Positions 22,648 to 30,500 of a DNA stretch of 37,484 nt are shown here, in pieces. Under the pieces are notes generated by a model. That model ran no database searches, had not been told where the DNA came from, and worked only from the letters and a program-made list of their open reading frames with translations. The position numbers were made by a program, and so were the translations under genes. The stretch comes from JBGSYJ01 sp041748075. Its GTDB lineage: Bacteria > Acidobacteriota > Thermoanaerobaculia > Gp7-AA8. The stretch spans positions 1-37,484 of the forward strand of contig JBGTDX010000021.1 in assembly GCA_041748075.1 (NCBI GenBank), read 5' to 3'. The first letter of the stretch is position 1. The number at the start of each line of letters is the position of its first letter.

Positions 22648-23814
22648 ATGGGTCTGACAGGGAACCTCAGGACAATGTTGTTCGCCGACCTGCTCCAGTG
22701 GCTGAGCCTGGGGCAGAAGACCGGCACGCTGCTGGTGGTGTCCGACGCAATCGAGAAGCGGATTTTTTTCAAGTCCGGCAAAGTCATCGCTTCGGCATCG
22801 AGTGATCCTCGCGAGTACCTTTCCGAGTTCCTCATGAGTGAGGGCTACGTCACCTACGAGCAATTGCAGAATGTCATCGAGGCGCAGCTTCCTTCGAAGA
22901 TGCTTCTCGGAAAAATCCTGGTCATGATCGATTCGATCAGCGAGAAAGACCTGCTCAGGCTCATGCGCAGGAAAGCCGAAGAGGAAATGTACGACATCTT
23001 TCTCTGGACGGAAGGGAGCTTTCAGTTCGTCGACGACGACTTGCCCACCCTGGAGATGGTACCTCTGCAGATCGACCTCACAGGGGTCCTCATGGAAGGA
23101 ACCCACCGGTTGGACGAATGGAATCGAATCAGACACTTGATTCCGGACAAGGCGATGATCCCCGTGATCGAAAAACCGATCGACCATAGCGGCTTCTCCG
23201 AGGCCCAGAAACTCATTCTGCAGTGCGTCAATGGGCATCGGAACATCGAGCAGATCATGGTCGAGAGTCACACCACACATTTCCTGGTCGCAACGACTCT
23301 CGCGGAAGTCGTGTCGGCGGGCGCCGTTCGGTTCCATACCGAATCTGTGACAGTCGCCGCCGCCCCGCCGGCAGCGGCTGCCGAGGAACTTCCCGAACCG
23401 TTCGCTGAAACGTCAGAGAGCGAAGCGAGCGACGAGGTATCCTCGCTCGTCGCCAGGGCTCAGTCGGCTCTCCGCGCAGGAGAATTCGAGAAGTCCTTGC
23501 GACTGCTTCGCGCTGCGCAGAATCTCGATCCGGAGAATTCGAATGTTCGCAGTTCCATCAAGGGAGCGGAGACCGTCATCTCATCGGAGTTGAAGAAGGC
23601 CGGCATCTCGCTCAGCCGCGTGCCGCGGATGACGAAGCCGCTGGACGAGATCACGGATCTCGATATCACTCCGAACGAGGGATTTCTGATCTCTCGGATC
23701 AACGGGATCTGGGATGTGGGATCGATCATCAAGATCAGCCCGATGCGCGAATCGGAAGCGCTGCTGATCTTTCACCGCCTCCATAACGACGGCATCATCG
23801 ACTTCGCGAAGTGA
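22648..23814 (+). CDS. DUF4388 signalling protein
   Basis: A 388-residue cytoplasmic protein. Residues 1-95 match the DUF4388 (PatA-N-like) pattern: GLTGNLRTMLFADLLQWLSLGQKTGTLLV followed by RIFFKSGKVIASASSDPREYLSEFLMSEGYVTYEQLQNVIEAQ. A middle region to ~160 repeats a LLGKILV..ISEKDLLRLMRRKAEEEMYDIFLWTEGSFQFVDD pattern. After a Pro/Ala/Glu linker comes a TPR-like helical stretch (SLVARAQSALRAGEFEKSLRLLRAAQNLDPENSNV) and a C-terminal winged-helix-like segment (RINGIWDVGSIIKISPMRESEALLIFHRLHNDGII). DUF4388 proteins often occur with two-component or c-di-GMP systems; no biochemical function is known. It is monocistronic. ATG at 22648 starts the homologous region. Confidence 0.82.
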   Translation: MGLTGNLRTMLFADLLQWLSLGQKTGTLLVVSDAIEKRIFFKSGKVIASASSDPREYLSEFLMSEGYVTYEQLQNVIEAQLPSKMLLGKILVMIDSISEKDLLRLMRRKAEEEMYDIFLWTEGSFQFVDDDLPTLEMVPLQIDLTGVLMEGTHRLDEWNRIRHLIPDKAMIPVIEKPIDHSGFSEAQKLILQCVNGHRNIEQIMVESHTTHFLVATTLAEVVSAGAVRFHTESVTVAAAPPAAAAEELPEPFAETSESEASDEVSSLVARAQSALRAGEFEKSLRLLRAAQNLDPENSNVRSSIKGAETVISSELKKAGISLSRVPRMTKPLDEITDLDITPNEGFLISRINGIWDVGSIIKISPMRESEALLIFHRLHNDGIIDFAK

Positions 23815-23867
23815 CGCAGCCGGATCCTTCGGATGACACGCTGAGCTTTTGACGGGAGCGGTACCCT

Positions 23868-23909
23868 ATTCGTCATTCGTCATTCGTCATTCGTCATTCG
23901 TCATTCGTC
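23868..23909. repeat. Single-arm heptamer array, GACGAAT family, running into ybeY
   Basis: Six exact ATTCGTC units (42 bp) lie at the 3' end of ybeY. The last 16 bases fall in the coding region and encode the C-terminus of ybeY (TNDE and the stop). No inverted partner is found nearby. The sequence just before it (GGATCCTTCGGATGACAC, 23822-23839) resembles a collapsed copy of a separate dispersed element. Confidence 0.85.
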
Positions 23910-24355
23910 AGCCCCACTTTCGCCCTTACCTTTAGTTCCAGCGCGTTCATCTCGCCCTGGTCGGTCTCGTGGTCGTAGCCGTAGGCGTGGATGATTCCGT
24001 GGAGGATGAGGTAGCGCACTTCGGTGGCGAGTGAATGCTTCTGTTCCGAGGCCTGGCGACGCGCCTGATCCACGGAGATGACGATGTCGCCCAGGGGCCG
24101 ATCGGCCGATTCCGGCGGCGCGTACGAATCATCCGCCTCGAACGTCAGTACATCCGTCGTCTTTTTTTTCCCGCGCCAGGTGCGGTTGAGGTGAATCATC
24201 TCGTCATCGTGGACGAATAGGATGGAAAGCTCGCTCGCCCGGAACGGAGCCGCGCGAAGCCGTTCGATTTTCGCGATGCAGGTGCGCGCGAAGGACGCAG
24301 CATCCCGCCGTGATAAACGCGGCACTGCAACGCCGGAAACTTCTGCTTCGATCAA
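23894..24355 (-). CDS. ybeY: Endoribonuclease YbeY (rRNA maturation factor)
   Basis: A 153-residue metal-dependent endoribonuclease for 16S rRNA 3' maturation and ribosome quality control. The zinc signature is HGIIHAYGYDHE (His119, His123, His129), preceded by PLGDIVISVDQARRQA. Length fits the family. It starts with TTG overlapping the phoH stop (TTGA), forming the common PhoH-YbeY pair. The last four residues and TGA come from the GACGAAT repeat. Confidence 0.95.
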   Translation of the reverse strand: MIEAEVSGVAVPRLSRRDAASFARTCIAKIERLRAAPFRASELSILFVHDDEMIHLNRTWRGKKKTTDVLTFEADDSYAPPESADRPLGDIVISVDQARRQASEQKHSLATEVRYLILHGIIHAYGYDHETDQGEMNALELKVRAKVGLTNDE

Positions 24356-25308
24356 CTCTCTCTTTCCATCTCCCGGTCGCGCTGATCGTAGGCGGTGACG
24401 ATCTTGCCGACCAGCGGATGCCGCACGACATCCTTGTGCGTGAACTCGAAGAATTTCATTCCTTCCACGCGATGAAGAAGCTGATGCGCATCGCGCAGAC
24501 CGGAGCGCTTTCCTTCCGGGAGATCCACCTGTGTGACGTCGCCTGTGATGACAGCCTTCGAGCCGAAGCCGAGTCGCGTAAGGAACATCTTCATCTGCTC
24601 AGGCGTGGTGTTCTGCGCCTCGTCGAGGATGATGAACGAGTCGTTGAGTGTCCGGCCTCGCATGAACGCGAGAGGAGCGATCTCGATGACGCCGCGCTCG
24701 AGAAGCTTGCCGACCTTCTCGAATCCGATGATGTCGTAGAGCGAGTCGTACAGCGGCCGCAGATAGGGGTTGATCTTCTCGGCGAGATCGCCAGGCAGAA
24801 AACCGAGTTTTTCGCCCGCTTCCACGGCGGGCCGGCAGAGCACGATTCGCTTGATCGAATGGTCGTTGAGCGCCGCGGCGGCGACCGCAACTGCGAGAAA
24901 CGTTTTGCCCGTTCCGGCCGGCCCGATTGCGAAGGTGACGTCGAACTCCTGCATCGCCTGCAGGTAGAGCTTCTGATTGACGTTCCGTGGAGTAACCACT
25001 TTTCGCAGCGCAGGCTGGAGCTTCTCGTCGGCGAAGAAATCGACGATGTCGGCATCCGGTTTATCGCGAAGCACGCGAATGCCTGTCGCGAGCTCTGTCT
25101 TGCGGATCGGATGACCGCGATCGATCAGTTCGTGAAGACCCGAAAGGAGCTTTTCAGCCGAAGCAATGTCGGCGGGTTCGCCCTGAACGAAAATCTCGCC
25201 GTTGCGGGCGGAGATCTTCACGTTGAACGCATCTTCGATCATCCGGAGGTTTTCGTCCTGGACGCCGAACAGTTTCGTTGCGGTATCTTCACTGAGAGTC
25301 AGGCTCAT
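24352..25308 (-). CDS. ybeZ: PhoH-family ATPase (PhoH-like, YbeZ type)
   Basis: A 318-residue cytosolic ATPase of the PhoH family, paired with YbeY in rRNA processing. Residues 10-110 form a KH-like N-terminal domain, then Walker A GPAGTGKT (129-136), LCRPAVEAGEKLGFLPGDLAEK and FIILDEAQNTTPEQMKMFLTRLGFGSKAVITGDVTQVDLP (Walker B). ATG at 25308 is used; GTG at 25341 would add eleven residues. AGAGGAG lies about 14 bp upstream, a little far. It is co-transcribed with ybeY. Confidence 0.93.
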   Translation of the reverse strand: MSLTLSEDTATKLFGVQDENLRMIEDAFNVKISARNGEIFVQGEPADIASAEKLLSGLHELIDRGHPIRKTELATGIRVLRDKPDADIVDFFADEKLQPALRKVVTPRNVNQKLYLQAMQEFDVTFAIGPAGTGKTFLAVAVAAAALNDHSIKRIVLCRPAVEAGEKLGFLPGDLAEKINPYLRPLYDSLYDIIGFEKVGKLLERGVIEIAPLAFMRGRTLNDSFIILDEAQNTTPEQMKMFLTRLGFGSKAVITGDVTQVDLPEGKRSGLRDAHQLLHRVEGMKFFEFTHKDVVRHPLVGKIVTAYDQRDREMERES

Positions 25309-25429
25309 AGATTCTTTCGTTCTCCTCTTGACGGATAACACGCTTGCCGGGATGAACCCGAGTGAGGGTCGGTACCGGACCGCACCAACAGCGCCGTTCG
25401 AGGCGTGATTCCGGCCTGCGCGCCCCTGG

Positions 25430-25990
25430 TCATGACGTCCCCGCCTCGAACAGGCTGAAAGCGACCTCGCCGTACGATGCAGTGCGAATGAACTGTAGCC
25501 GGCTCAGATCGTCCGTGCGGAACGGTTCGGTTCGTCTGCGGTGCTCGATTGCCACGGTTGCCCCACTGGCCAGGGCGGCAAACGCGTCGAGTTTCTCCAG
25601 CAGAACCTGATAGCGCTCGAAATTGTACGGAGGATCCGCATAGATCAGATTGAACGGCTCGCCCCTGCCGAGTTGTTTCAGCGCTGGAAAGACGTCGCCT
25701 TCGATCACCTGAAGATTCAGGCTCCACTCGATCGCCAGCCTGGAAAGAGTCTCGGCCGCCTTCGGCAGCTGTTCGACGGCGACGGCGGACGCCGCTCCGC
25801 GCGAGAGCGATTCGAGTGAAAAGATGCCGCTTCCGGCAAACAGATCGAGAAACCGGCTTCCCGGGACATCGAGGGCCACGATGTTGAAGAAGGCCTGCCT
25901 CGCACGTTCCGATGTCGGCCGGTGATCGTGGGCGGGAATCCGGATCTTGCGACCCCGAAACTCTCCTCCGGTGATTCGCAGTCCAGGCAT
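25430..25990 (-). CDS. rsmD: 16S rRNA (guanine(966)-N(2))-methyltransferase
   Basis: A 186-residue SAM-dependent methyltransferase that modifies G966 of 16S rRNA. It begins with LRITGGEFRGRKIRIP, contains RPTSERARQAFFNIV, the SAM motif FLDLFAGSGIFSLESLSRGA (about 47-67) and catalytic DPPY (119-122, in IYADPPYN). The start codon is ATG with no clear ribosome site. It lies between a minus-strand anchored protein and phoH, in a ribosome-related run of genes. A 121-bp gap separates it from phoH. Confidence 0.95.
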   Translation of the reverse strand: MPGLRITGGEFRGRKIRIPAHDHRPTSERARQAFFNIVALDVPGSRFLDLFAGSGIFSLESLSRGAASAVAVEQLPKAAETLSRLAIEWSLNLQVIEGDVFPALKQLGRGEPFNLIYADPPYNFERYQVLLEKLDAFAALASGATVAIEHRRRTEPFRTDDLSRLQFIRTASYGEVAFSLFEAGTS

Positions 25991-26042
25991 TCAGCGACCG
26001 GAAGTCGTCTCACGCGGGTCGAGAGCTCTGCTCGAGAGGTTC

Positions 26043-26912
26043 TTATTCACTCCGTCGCGATCCGATGAAGTGCTTGTGCAGATCCTCTGACGCGATGAGC
26101 ATCCGCGTTGGGTCGCTCAGCGAGACAAGCTCGACGTACTTTCCATCCTGGATCACCCGAACGACCCGGTATGTTTTCTGGTCGTCGGTGACGAGCCGGT
26201 CGCCGACGGCCGGCTTGTAGCCGGTTACGGTATTGGTGACATCGCGATCCTGAATGAGGGCGCGGAGGAGATCCTGGAGGACGGTCCGGAACTGCTCCAT
26301 GTCGTGGGGAAGGAGCGAGGTCGAGTTGAACGAACGCTCGACCGGAGTCCCCGCGGAATCGTAGACGCGGATGGTCGCCCGCTTCCCCGGCGAGTCGTCG
26401 ATCAACTCGTGCTTCCGTATGCGGTCGAGTTTTGCCGCCGAGAGCTCCGTGCGGTAGACCTCCACGGCGTCAGGCGGAAGGATCAGCCGCTTCTGAATTC
26501 GGCCGCCCGGACTGTCGAAGTGAATGGACACGAGACCCGTCTCGAAGATCGTAATCCTCTGAAGGTATGCGTCGACCCGGGCTGAGTAGTCGATCAGGGG
26601 ACGTGGCAGACGGCCGTCTACCAGCTGCGAGCCGAGTGCCTGGCGGGTTCCTGCAAGCTCGGGAAGCTCGAGTTTCCGGGGATCGACCCTGGGGTCGTCG
26701 AAGGGGACGGCGATCCCGGTTCCGGGAGGTGCTGGAGCGACGCTTTCGATTCCGTGCCCCTGACCGAACAGGCTGCCGGCCGTGGACACTGCAAGCACGA
26801 GGACTCCGATCGCTAGGTACGCCAGCCGGCGATTGGCCGAAGAGGCGCTGTTCGCTCCCGAGCTCTGCTCCGGAGGGCAATTCGGAACCACGCCTTGACG
26901 ACCTGTCCGCAT
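26043..26912 (-). CDS. Single-pass membrane-anchored protein of unknown function
   Basis: About 289 residues. One transmembrane segment (about 28-48: LAYLAIGVLVLAVSTAGSLFG) is followed by a long non-membrane part with SARVDAYLQRITIFETGLVSIHFDSPGGRIQKRLILPPDAVEVYRTEL and, at the C-terminus, YKPAVGDRLVTDDQKTYRVVRVIQDGKYVELVSLSDPTRMLIASEDLHKHF. I do not recognise a family. The 26912 ATG has GGAAGAG upstream; a TTG at 26933 directly after the cca stop is an alternative. It sits between cca and rsmD, so it probably belongs to that operon. Confidence 0.6.
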   Translation of the reverse strand: MRTGRQGVVPNCPPEQSSGANSASSANRRLAYLAIGVLVLAVSTAGSLFGQGHGIESVAPAPPGTGIAVPFDDPRVDPRKLELPELAGTRQALGSQLVDGRLPRPLIDYSARVDAYLQRITIFETGLVSIHFDSPGGRIQKRLILPPDAVEVYRTELSAAKLDRIRKHELIDDSPGKRATIRVYDSAGTPVERSFNSTSLLPHDMEQFRTVLQDLLRALIQDRDVTNTVTGYKPAVGDRLVTDDQKTYRVVRVIQDGKYVELVSLSDPTRMLIASEDLHKHFIGSRRSE

Positions 26913-26933
26913 CTGCTCTTCCGCCACTCCCAA

Positions 26934-28202
26934 TCAGGACAATGCAGGATCCGGATCAGAGTCCGGATCCTCTTCGTTCCCAGCATCAAGATACTTCAAG
27001 CCGGCGCGGCGCGCAAAGGCACGAGCTTTTTCCGGGGGGACAAGCTCGAGATAGACGGCCTCCCGTGTTGCCTCGAGAGCCCGTGCGATATGTGGTCCGG
27101 CAGGCAGCCCAAGCTCGTCGCCCCGGAAGCCGAGAGCGAGCCGTGGATAGTCGCGGAATTGCCTGATTTTCGCTGCAGCAGCCTCGCTCATCGCCGAGGC
27201 GACGGCCCGGGTCTCGTCACTCGCACGGGCACAAAGTCGCAGCTGCTCGACAGGTGTGCGCGCCTGTTCGAGCTGTCCGGCGAGAAGCCGGGCGTCGTCT
27301 ACGAGCGTGACGGTTTTGTTTGTTCGTGAGTTCGAGAACCCTGCGCCCTCGAGACTCCGGCCGGGTTGTTCTGCGCGTTCTGTCAGGATGCCCACGTAGG
27401 TCACTTCGCGATCGATTCGTTCGGCGATGGAAAGATGATCGTCGACCTGTTGCAGGAGATCGTCATTTCCGCTGGAGGTGAGCAGGAATGGGTCGAGCAG
27501 GCCCCATCGGCGCATCGCGACGAGCGTCGCGGCGGGTCGGGCATCCTTTGTTGCGATGAAGATCTCCCGCCAGACCCGTTCGCGTGAGACCGTTTCGAGA
27601 GCGCATTCCGCAGCCGACTCTCTGATCAGATCCGCGGTCGCCGGCTCGAACTGGAATCCGAGCCGTGTGGCGATGCGGATGCCTCGCAGCATTCGCGTCG
27701 GATCGTCGATGAAGCTGCGCGAATGAAGCACACGCATGATCCCCGCCCGGATGTCGGCCAGCCCGCCGGTCGGATCCGTGATTTCGTTCGTGAGAAGGTC
27801 GAGCGCCACCGAATTCGCTGCGAAATCGCGGCGGAAGAGATCCTCCCGCAATGTGGACTGGGCGACCACCGGGAGCGCGCCTGGATGCTCGTACGACTCG
27901 GTCCGGGCGGTGGTGATGTCGATCGGGGCTCCGTCTCCTGCATCGAGACGCCACGTCAGGAATCTGGGAAACGACTGCACCTCAGCTTCCAGCGCCTCGG
28001 CCAGGCGGGCAGCGAGAGACTCGCCTCCGTTCTCGACGACCAGGTCGATGTCGACGAAAGGGATGCCCAGGGCGAGATCCCTCACGGGACCTCCAACGAT
28101 GAACAGCCGTATGCCGGTATCGCGCGCAGCATCCACCGCGCGCTCGAGAATACGGCGCTGAGCCGGCGCAACCCGGCTTCGCCAGTCAGGCAGATCGCTC
28201 AT
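26934..28202 (-). CDS. cca: CCA tRNA nucleotidyltransferase-type enzyme
   Basis: A 422-residue class II nucleotidyltransferase. The head has FIVGGPVRDLALG (GGPVRD at 37-42), the metal site VDIDLVV (Asp51, Asp53), RRDFAANSVALDL and DDPTRMLRGIRIATRLGF, the class II pattern. The SRERVWREI segment corresponds to the EDxxR-like region that templates nucleotide choice. This most likely builds or repairs the 3' CCA of tRNA. A PcnB-type relative is at 7306, so split CC- and A-adding enzymes remain possible. The ATG at 28202 overlaps the upstream glycosyltransferase by 17 bp. The frame is open for 35 more codons upstream, but without homology. Confidence 0.85.
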   Translation of the reverse strand: MSDLPDWRSRVAPAQRRILERAVDAARDTGIRLFIVGGPVRDLALGIPFVDIDLVVENGGESLAARLAEALEAEVQSFPRFLTWRLDAGDGAPIDITTARTESYEHPGALPVVAQSTLREDLFRRDFAANSVALDLLTNEITDPTGGLADIRAGIMRVLHSRSFIDDPTRMLRGIRIATRLGFQFEPATADLIRESAAECALETVSRERVWREIFIATKDARPAATLVAMRRWGLLDPFLLTSSGNDDLLQQVDDHLSIAERIDREVTYVGILTERAEQPGRSLEGAGFSNSRTNKTVTLVDDARLLAGQLEQARTPVEQLRLCARASDETRAVASAMSEAAAAKIRQFRDYPRLALGFRGDELGLPAGPHIARALEATREAVYLELVPPEKARAFARRAGLKYLDAGNEEDPDSDPDPALS

Positions 28203-29040
28203 GGAGAATCTGATTGTAGAGCCGGAGCAGGGACTCGGACCGTACCGAAGGATTAAACCGTCCGGATTGCGCGGCGGCAGCCTCGAGCCTCTGGCCCGCG
28301 ATCTCATCTTTGAACAGGGCCGTCACGATTGCGTGCGCCAGTTCGTTCGGATCCTCGATCGGCACGGCGAATCCGCTACCGTCGGCCAGCCGATCCCGGT
28401 TGATGGCGGTTCGGCAGGCGACCACCCTTATCCCCGCGACCAACGCTTCGGCCGTAAAGCCGTCGTAGTCCGTCTCGTCACTGGCCGGATCGACCCAGAG
28501 ATCGAGCTCTGCGAGCTGCTCCCGAGACGGCGGCGCATCGAACATCATCCAGTCGAGATCCTGGCGGAACCGTTCCAGCCGGGCAATCGTCCGTTGGGTA
28601 AGGGAACGCACGCCATGGCGGCTGGGTCCGTAGCTGCCGATTGTGTAACGAGCCTTGCCTCCAGGCGCCGGGCGGCCTTCTTTGACCGAGTAGTACTGCT
28701 CTTCAACCGCTTCCGGGAGGGCCGGTTCGGTCAGTGGTCCCGCGATGAGCGGAGGAGGGTCCGTGCGGCCAATAAAGAACCTCCTGACCCGTGGGGCCCC
28801 AGAAGCTACCCAGGGCACCGGAAATCCGCGAATCAGGGAGGCATGGCTGGAAGGATCGCCGTACACATGGGCAAGGTCGGCTGAGATCTGACGGAGCTGA
28901 GCGGCGGGGCTCGAGGCGCCGTCCGGCGAATCCGAGCACAGATGTACGGTTTCCTGCCGGGCCAGGATCTCATGGTCGATCCGCTGGCATTTTCTTTCGT
29001 ATTCAGAGGCTCCCGGCAGCAGAATCTGACCGACATTCAT
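28186..29040 (-). CDS. Glycosyltransferase-like protein (GT4-type, unusual)
   Basis: A 284-residue protein. The C-terminal half reads like a GT-B glycosyltransferase donor domain: ARYTIGSYGPSRHGVRSLTQRTIARL, LDLWVDPASDETDYDGFTAEALVAGIRVVACRTAINRDRL and SGFAVPIEDPNELAHAIVTAL. The E-ALVAG-VV-C and V-DPxELA elements are GT4-like. The N-terminal half is short and poorly conserved (GQILLPGASEYERKCQRIDHEILARQETV). A start at ATG 29040 or 29049 is possible. It precedes cca in the minus-strand operon and faces the GGDEF gene divergently. Donor and acceptor are unknown. Confidence 0.7.
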   Translation of the reverse strand: MNVGQILLPGASEYERKCQRIDHEILARQETVHLCSDSPDGASSPAAQLRQISADLAHVYGDPSSHASLIRGFPVPWVASGAPRVRRFFIGRTDPPPLIAGPLTEPALPEAVEEQYYSVKEGRPAPGGKARYTIGSYGPSRHGVRSLTQRTIARLERFRQDLDWMMFDAPPSREQLAELDLWVDPASDETDYDGFTAEALVAGIRVVACRTAINRDRLADGSGFAVPIEDPNELAHAIVTALFKDEIAGQRLEAAAAQSGRFNPSVRSESLLRLYNQILHERSA

Positions 29041-29105
29041 CAGTTGCATCGTAAATCACGTCAGCCGCCGCGCGCATCCGCAACGTCAGAAACGTGATCC
29101 GAGGC

Positions 29106-29111
29106 TACAAT
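29106..29111 (+). promoter_or_regulatory. Putative -10 element of the GGDEF gene
   Basis: GGCTACAATT places TACAAT 15 bp before the ATG, giving a leader of about eight bases. A weak ACGTCA may serve as -35 with 17-bp spacing. Confidence 0.5.
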
Positions 29112-29126
29112 TGAGATTCACGAACC

Positions 29127-30434
29127 ATGACTCGTTCAAAAATCGCGCTCATCTCGGAAGATCCGGAACTGCTCTCGAAGCTCGAGGGGCTGGCTGGCTC
29201 CCGCCAGTTCGTGCGAGCCGCCGAGTGCGCTCCGGGGGAGCTGATGTTCACGATATTCGATAGCACGGGGGGGGTGGAGCCCGAAGAGGGATTCGCAGGT
29301 CTGGTCCTGACGGAATCGGATGAGCTTGAGTCGGGTACGCTCAGCATGCGCAAATCCGCTTTCCTGTCCGAACCCGGGCCGATCCTCGAGCTGTGTGAGC
29401 GTGCGGCCCGTGCCGACGAGCAGACCAGGGTTCTGAAGAGTGAGATCGAGATTCTGTCGCACATGCAGGAGCTCCTCGCGCTCAACGACACGCATTCGCT
29501 CTCGCAGCGCGTGACCCGGGAAGCCCTGCAGATTCTCGGGCTTCCGAATGGAACCATGCTTCTGCACGATCCGAAAGTCGAGCGCTATGTAACGACCTTC
29601 AGCGACGACCCGAAGCACGTCGAGGCGGGGGAGTTCCTCCCCGGCGTTTCTCCGTCTCAGATTCAACAGGCGATGGAGGAAGAGGGGGGATACGCATACG
29701 AAAGGCCGACTGCCCAGTCGAAGGGGCTGCTGGTACTCACGATTCAGGTCGAGCATGATCTGATTGGCGTGATCAAAGTATCCGTACCCGCAGATGCAGG
29801 TTTCGACGAGACCTTGATTCCCGAAGCTACTCGCTACATGAGAACCGTCACGGCGATCCTGAGGAACGCGTATCTGCTTACCAGAAGCCGCGAGCTCGCC
29901 CTTCGCGACGACCTCACCCGCTGTTTCAATCGGAGGTTTTTCGAAGCGTTCGTTGAGGACGAGATGGAAAGGGCCAAGCGTTACAAATCGGTTCTAAGCA
30001 TCATCTTTCTCGACCTCGATGATCTCAAACTCGTCAACAACGCCTACGGTCACATGGCGGGTTCCCGGACACTTCAGGAAGTCGCGCGCCTGATCATGGA
30101 CGCAGTCCGCACAGTCGACAAGGTCGTCCGATTCGGAGGTGACGAGTTCTGCATCATCCTTCCGCAAACGGATCACGAACAGGCCACTGCCGTAGCTTCA
30201 CGCGTGAGGGAAGCAATCATCCGCAGGCCGATCCAGCTTGATTCGGACATCGATGTCCGTATTACTGCGAGCTTCGGAATCGCCTCGTATCCGCTGCATG
30301 CGGATACCAAAGACGATCTCATAACGGCTGCTGATGCGGCGATGCTTCTGGTGAAGTCGACGACGAAGGACGAGATCGGAATCGCGAGGACCACGCCTTC
30401 TAAAGCCTTCATCGATCGGAAATCGGGACGATGA
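29127..30434 (+). CDS. Diguanylate cyclase (GGDEF domain)
   Basis: A 435-residue cytoplasmic enzyme predicted to make c-di-GMP from GTP. The N-terminus (IALISEDPELLSKLEGL) resembles a short response-regulator-like or sensory segment. A middle region (about 115-250) looks like a GAF-type fold. The C-terminal GGDEF domain has the intact signature GGDEF (337-341), the metal site FLDLDDLKLVNNAYGH, and an allosteric RxxD I-site (RTVD 328-331, five residues ahead). So it should be active and product-inhibited. The residue after the GHxxG is Ser instead of the more common Asp. It starts a plus-strand cluster with a DUF4388 gene. Confidence 0.92.
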   Translation: MTRSKIALISEDPELLSKLEGLAGSRQFVRAAECAPGELMFTIFDSTGGVEPEEGFAGLVLTESDELESGTLSMRKSAFLSEPGPILELCERAARADEQTRVLKSEIEILSHMQELLALNDTHSLSQRVTREALQILGLPNGTMLLHDPKVERYVTTFSDDPKHVEAGEFLPGVSPSQIQQAMEEEGGYAYERPTAQSKGLLVLTIQVEHDLIGVIKVSVPADAGFDETLIPEATRYMRTVTAILRNAYLLTRSRELALRDDLTRCFNRRFFEAFVEDEMERAKRYKSVLSIIFLDLDDLKLVNNAYGHMAGSRTLQEVARLIMDAVRTVDKVVRFGGDEFCIILPQTDHEQATAVASRVREAIIRRPIQLDSDIDVRITASFGIASYPLHADTKDDLITAADAAMLLVKSTTKDEIGIARTTPSKAFIDRKSGR

Positions 30435-30437
30435 GAA

Positions 30438-30454
30438 GCAACGTTCGGCCACTT
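30438..30454 (+). repeat. Partial REP-like copy after the GGDEF gene
   Basis: GCAACGTTCGGCCACTT is 16 of 17 identical to the right half of the palindromic element at 35003-35031. The left arm is missing. It starts 3 bp after the GGDEF stop. Confidence 0.65.
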
Positions 30455-30500
30455 AGCTCAGGTTCGTCAGAAGCCTGGTCATGCAGGCGGGAGGACGGCC

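Noticed and set aside
23868..23909. Assembly or sequencing artefact from simple repeats
   Set aside because: Four different heptamer families in six loci with consistent orientation relative to genes, and arms with variant units, are hard to produce by assembly error.
24310..25338. Long open frame opposite phoH
   Set aside because: It lies entirely antisense to a gene with clear PhoH motifs, and its translation shows no family pattern. High GC content makes such antisense frames common.
26043..26912. Frameshift or pseudogene
   Set aside because: The frame is continuous with a normal anchor segment and codon pattern similar to its neighbours; there is only an unrecognised family.
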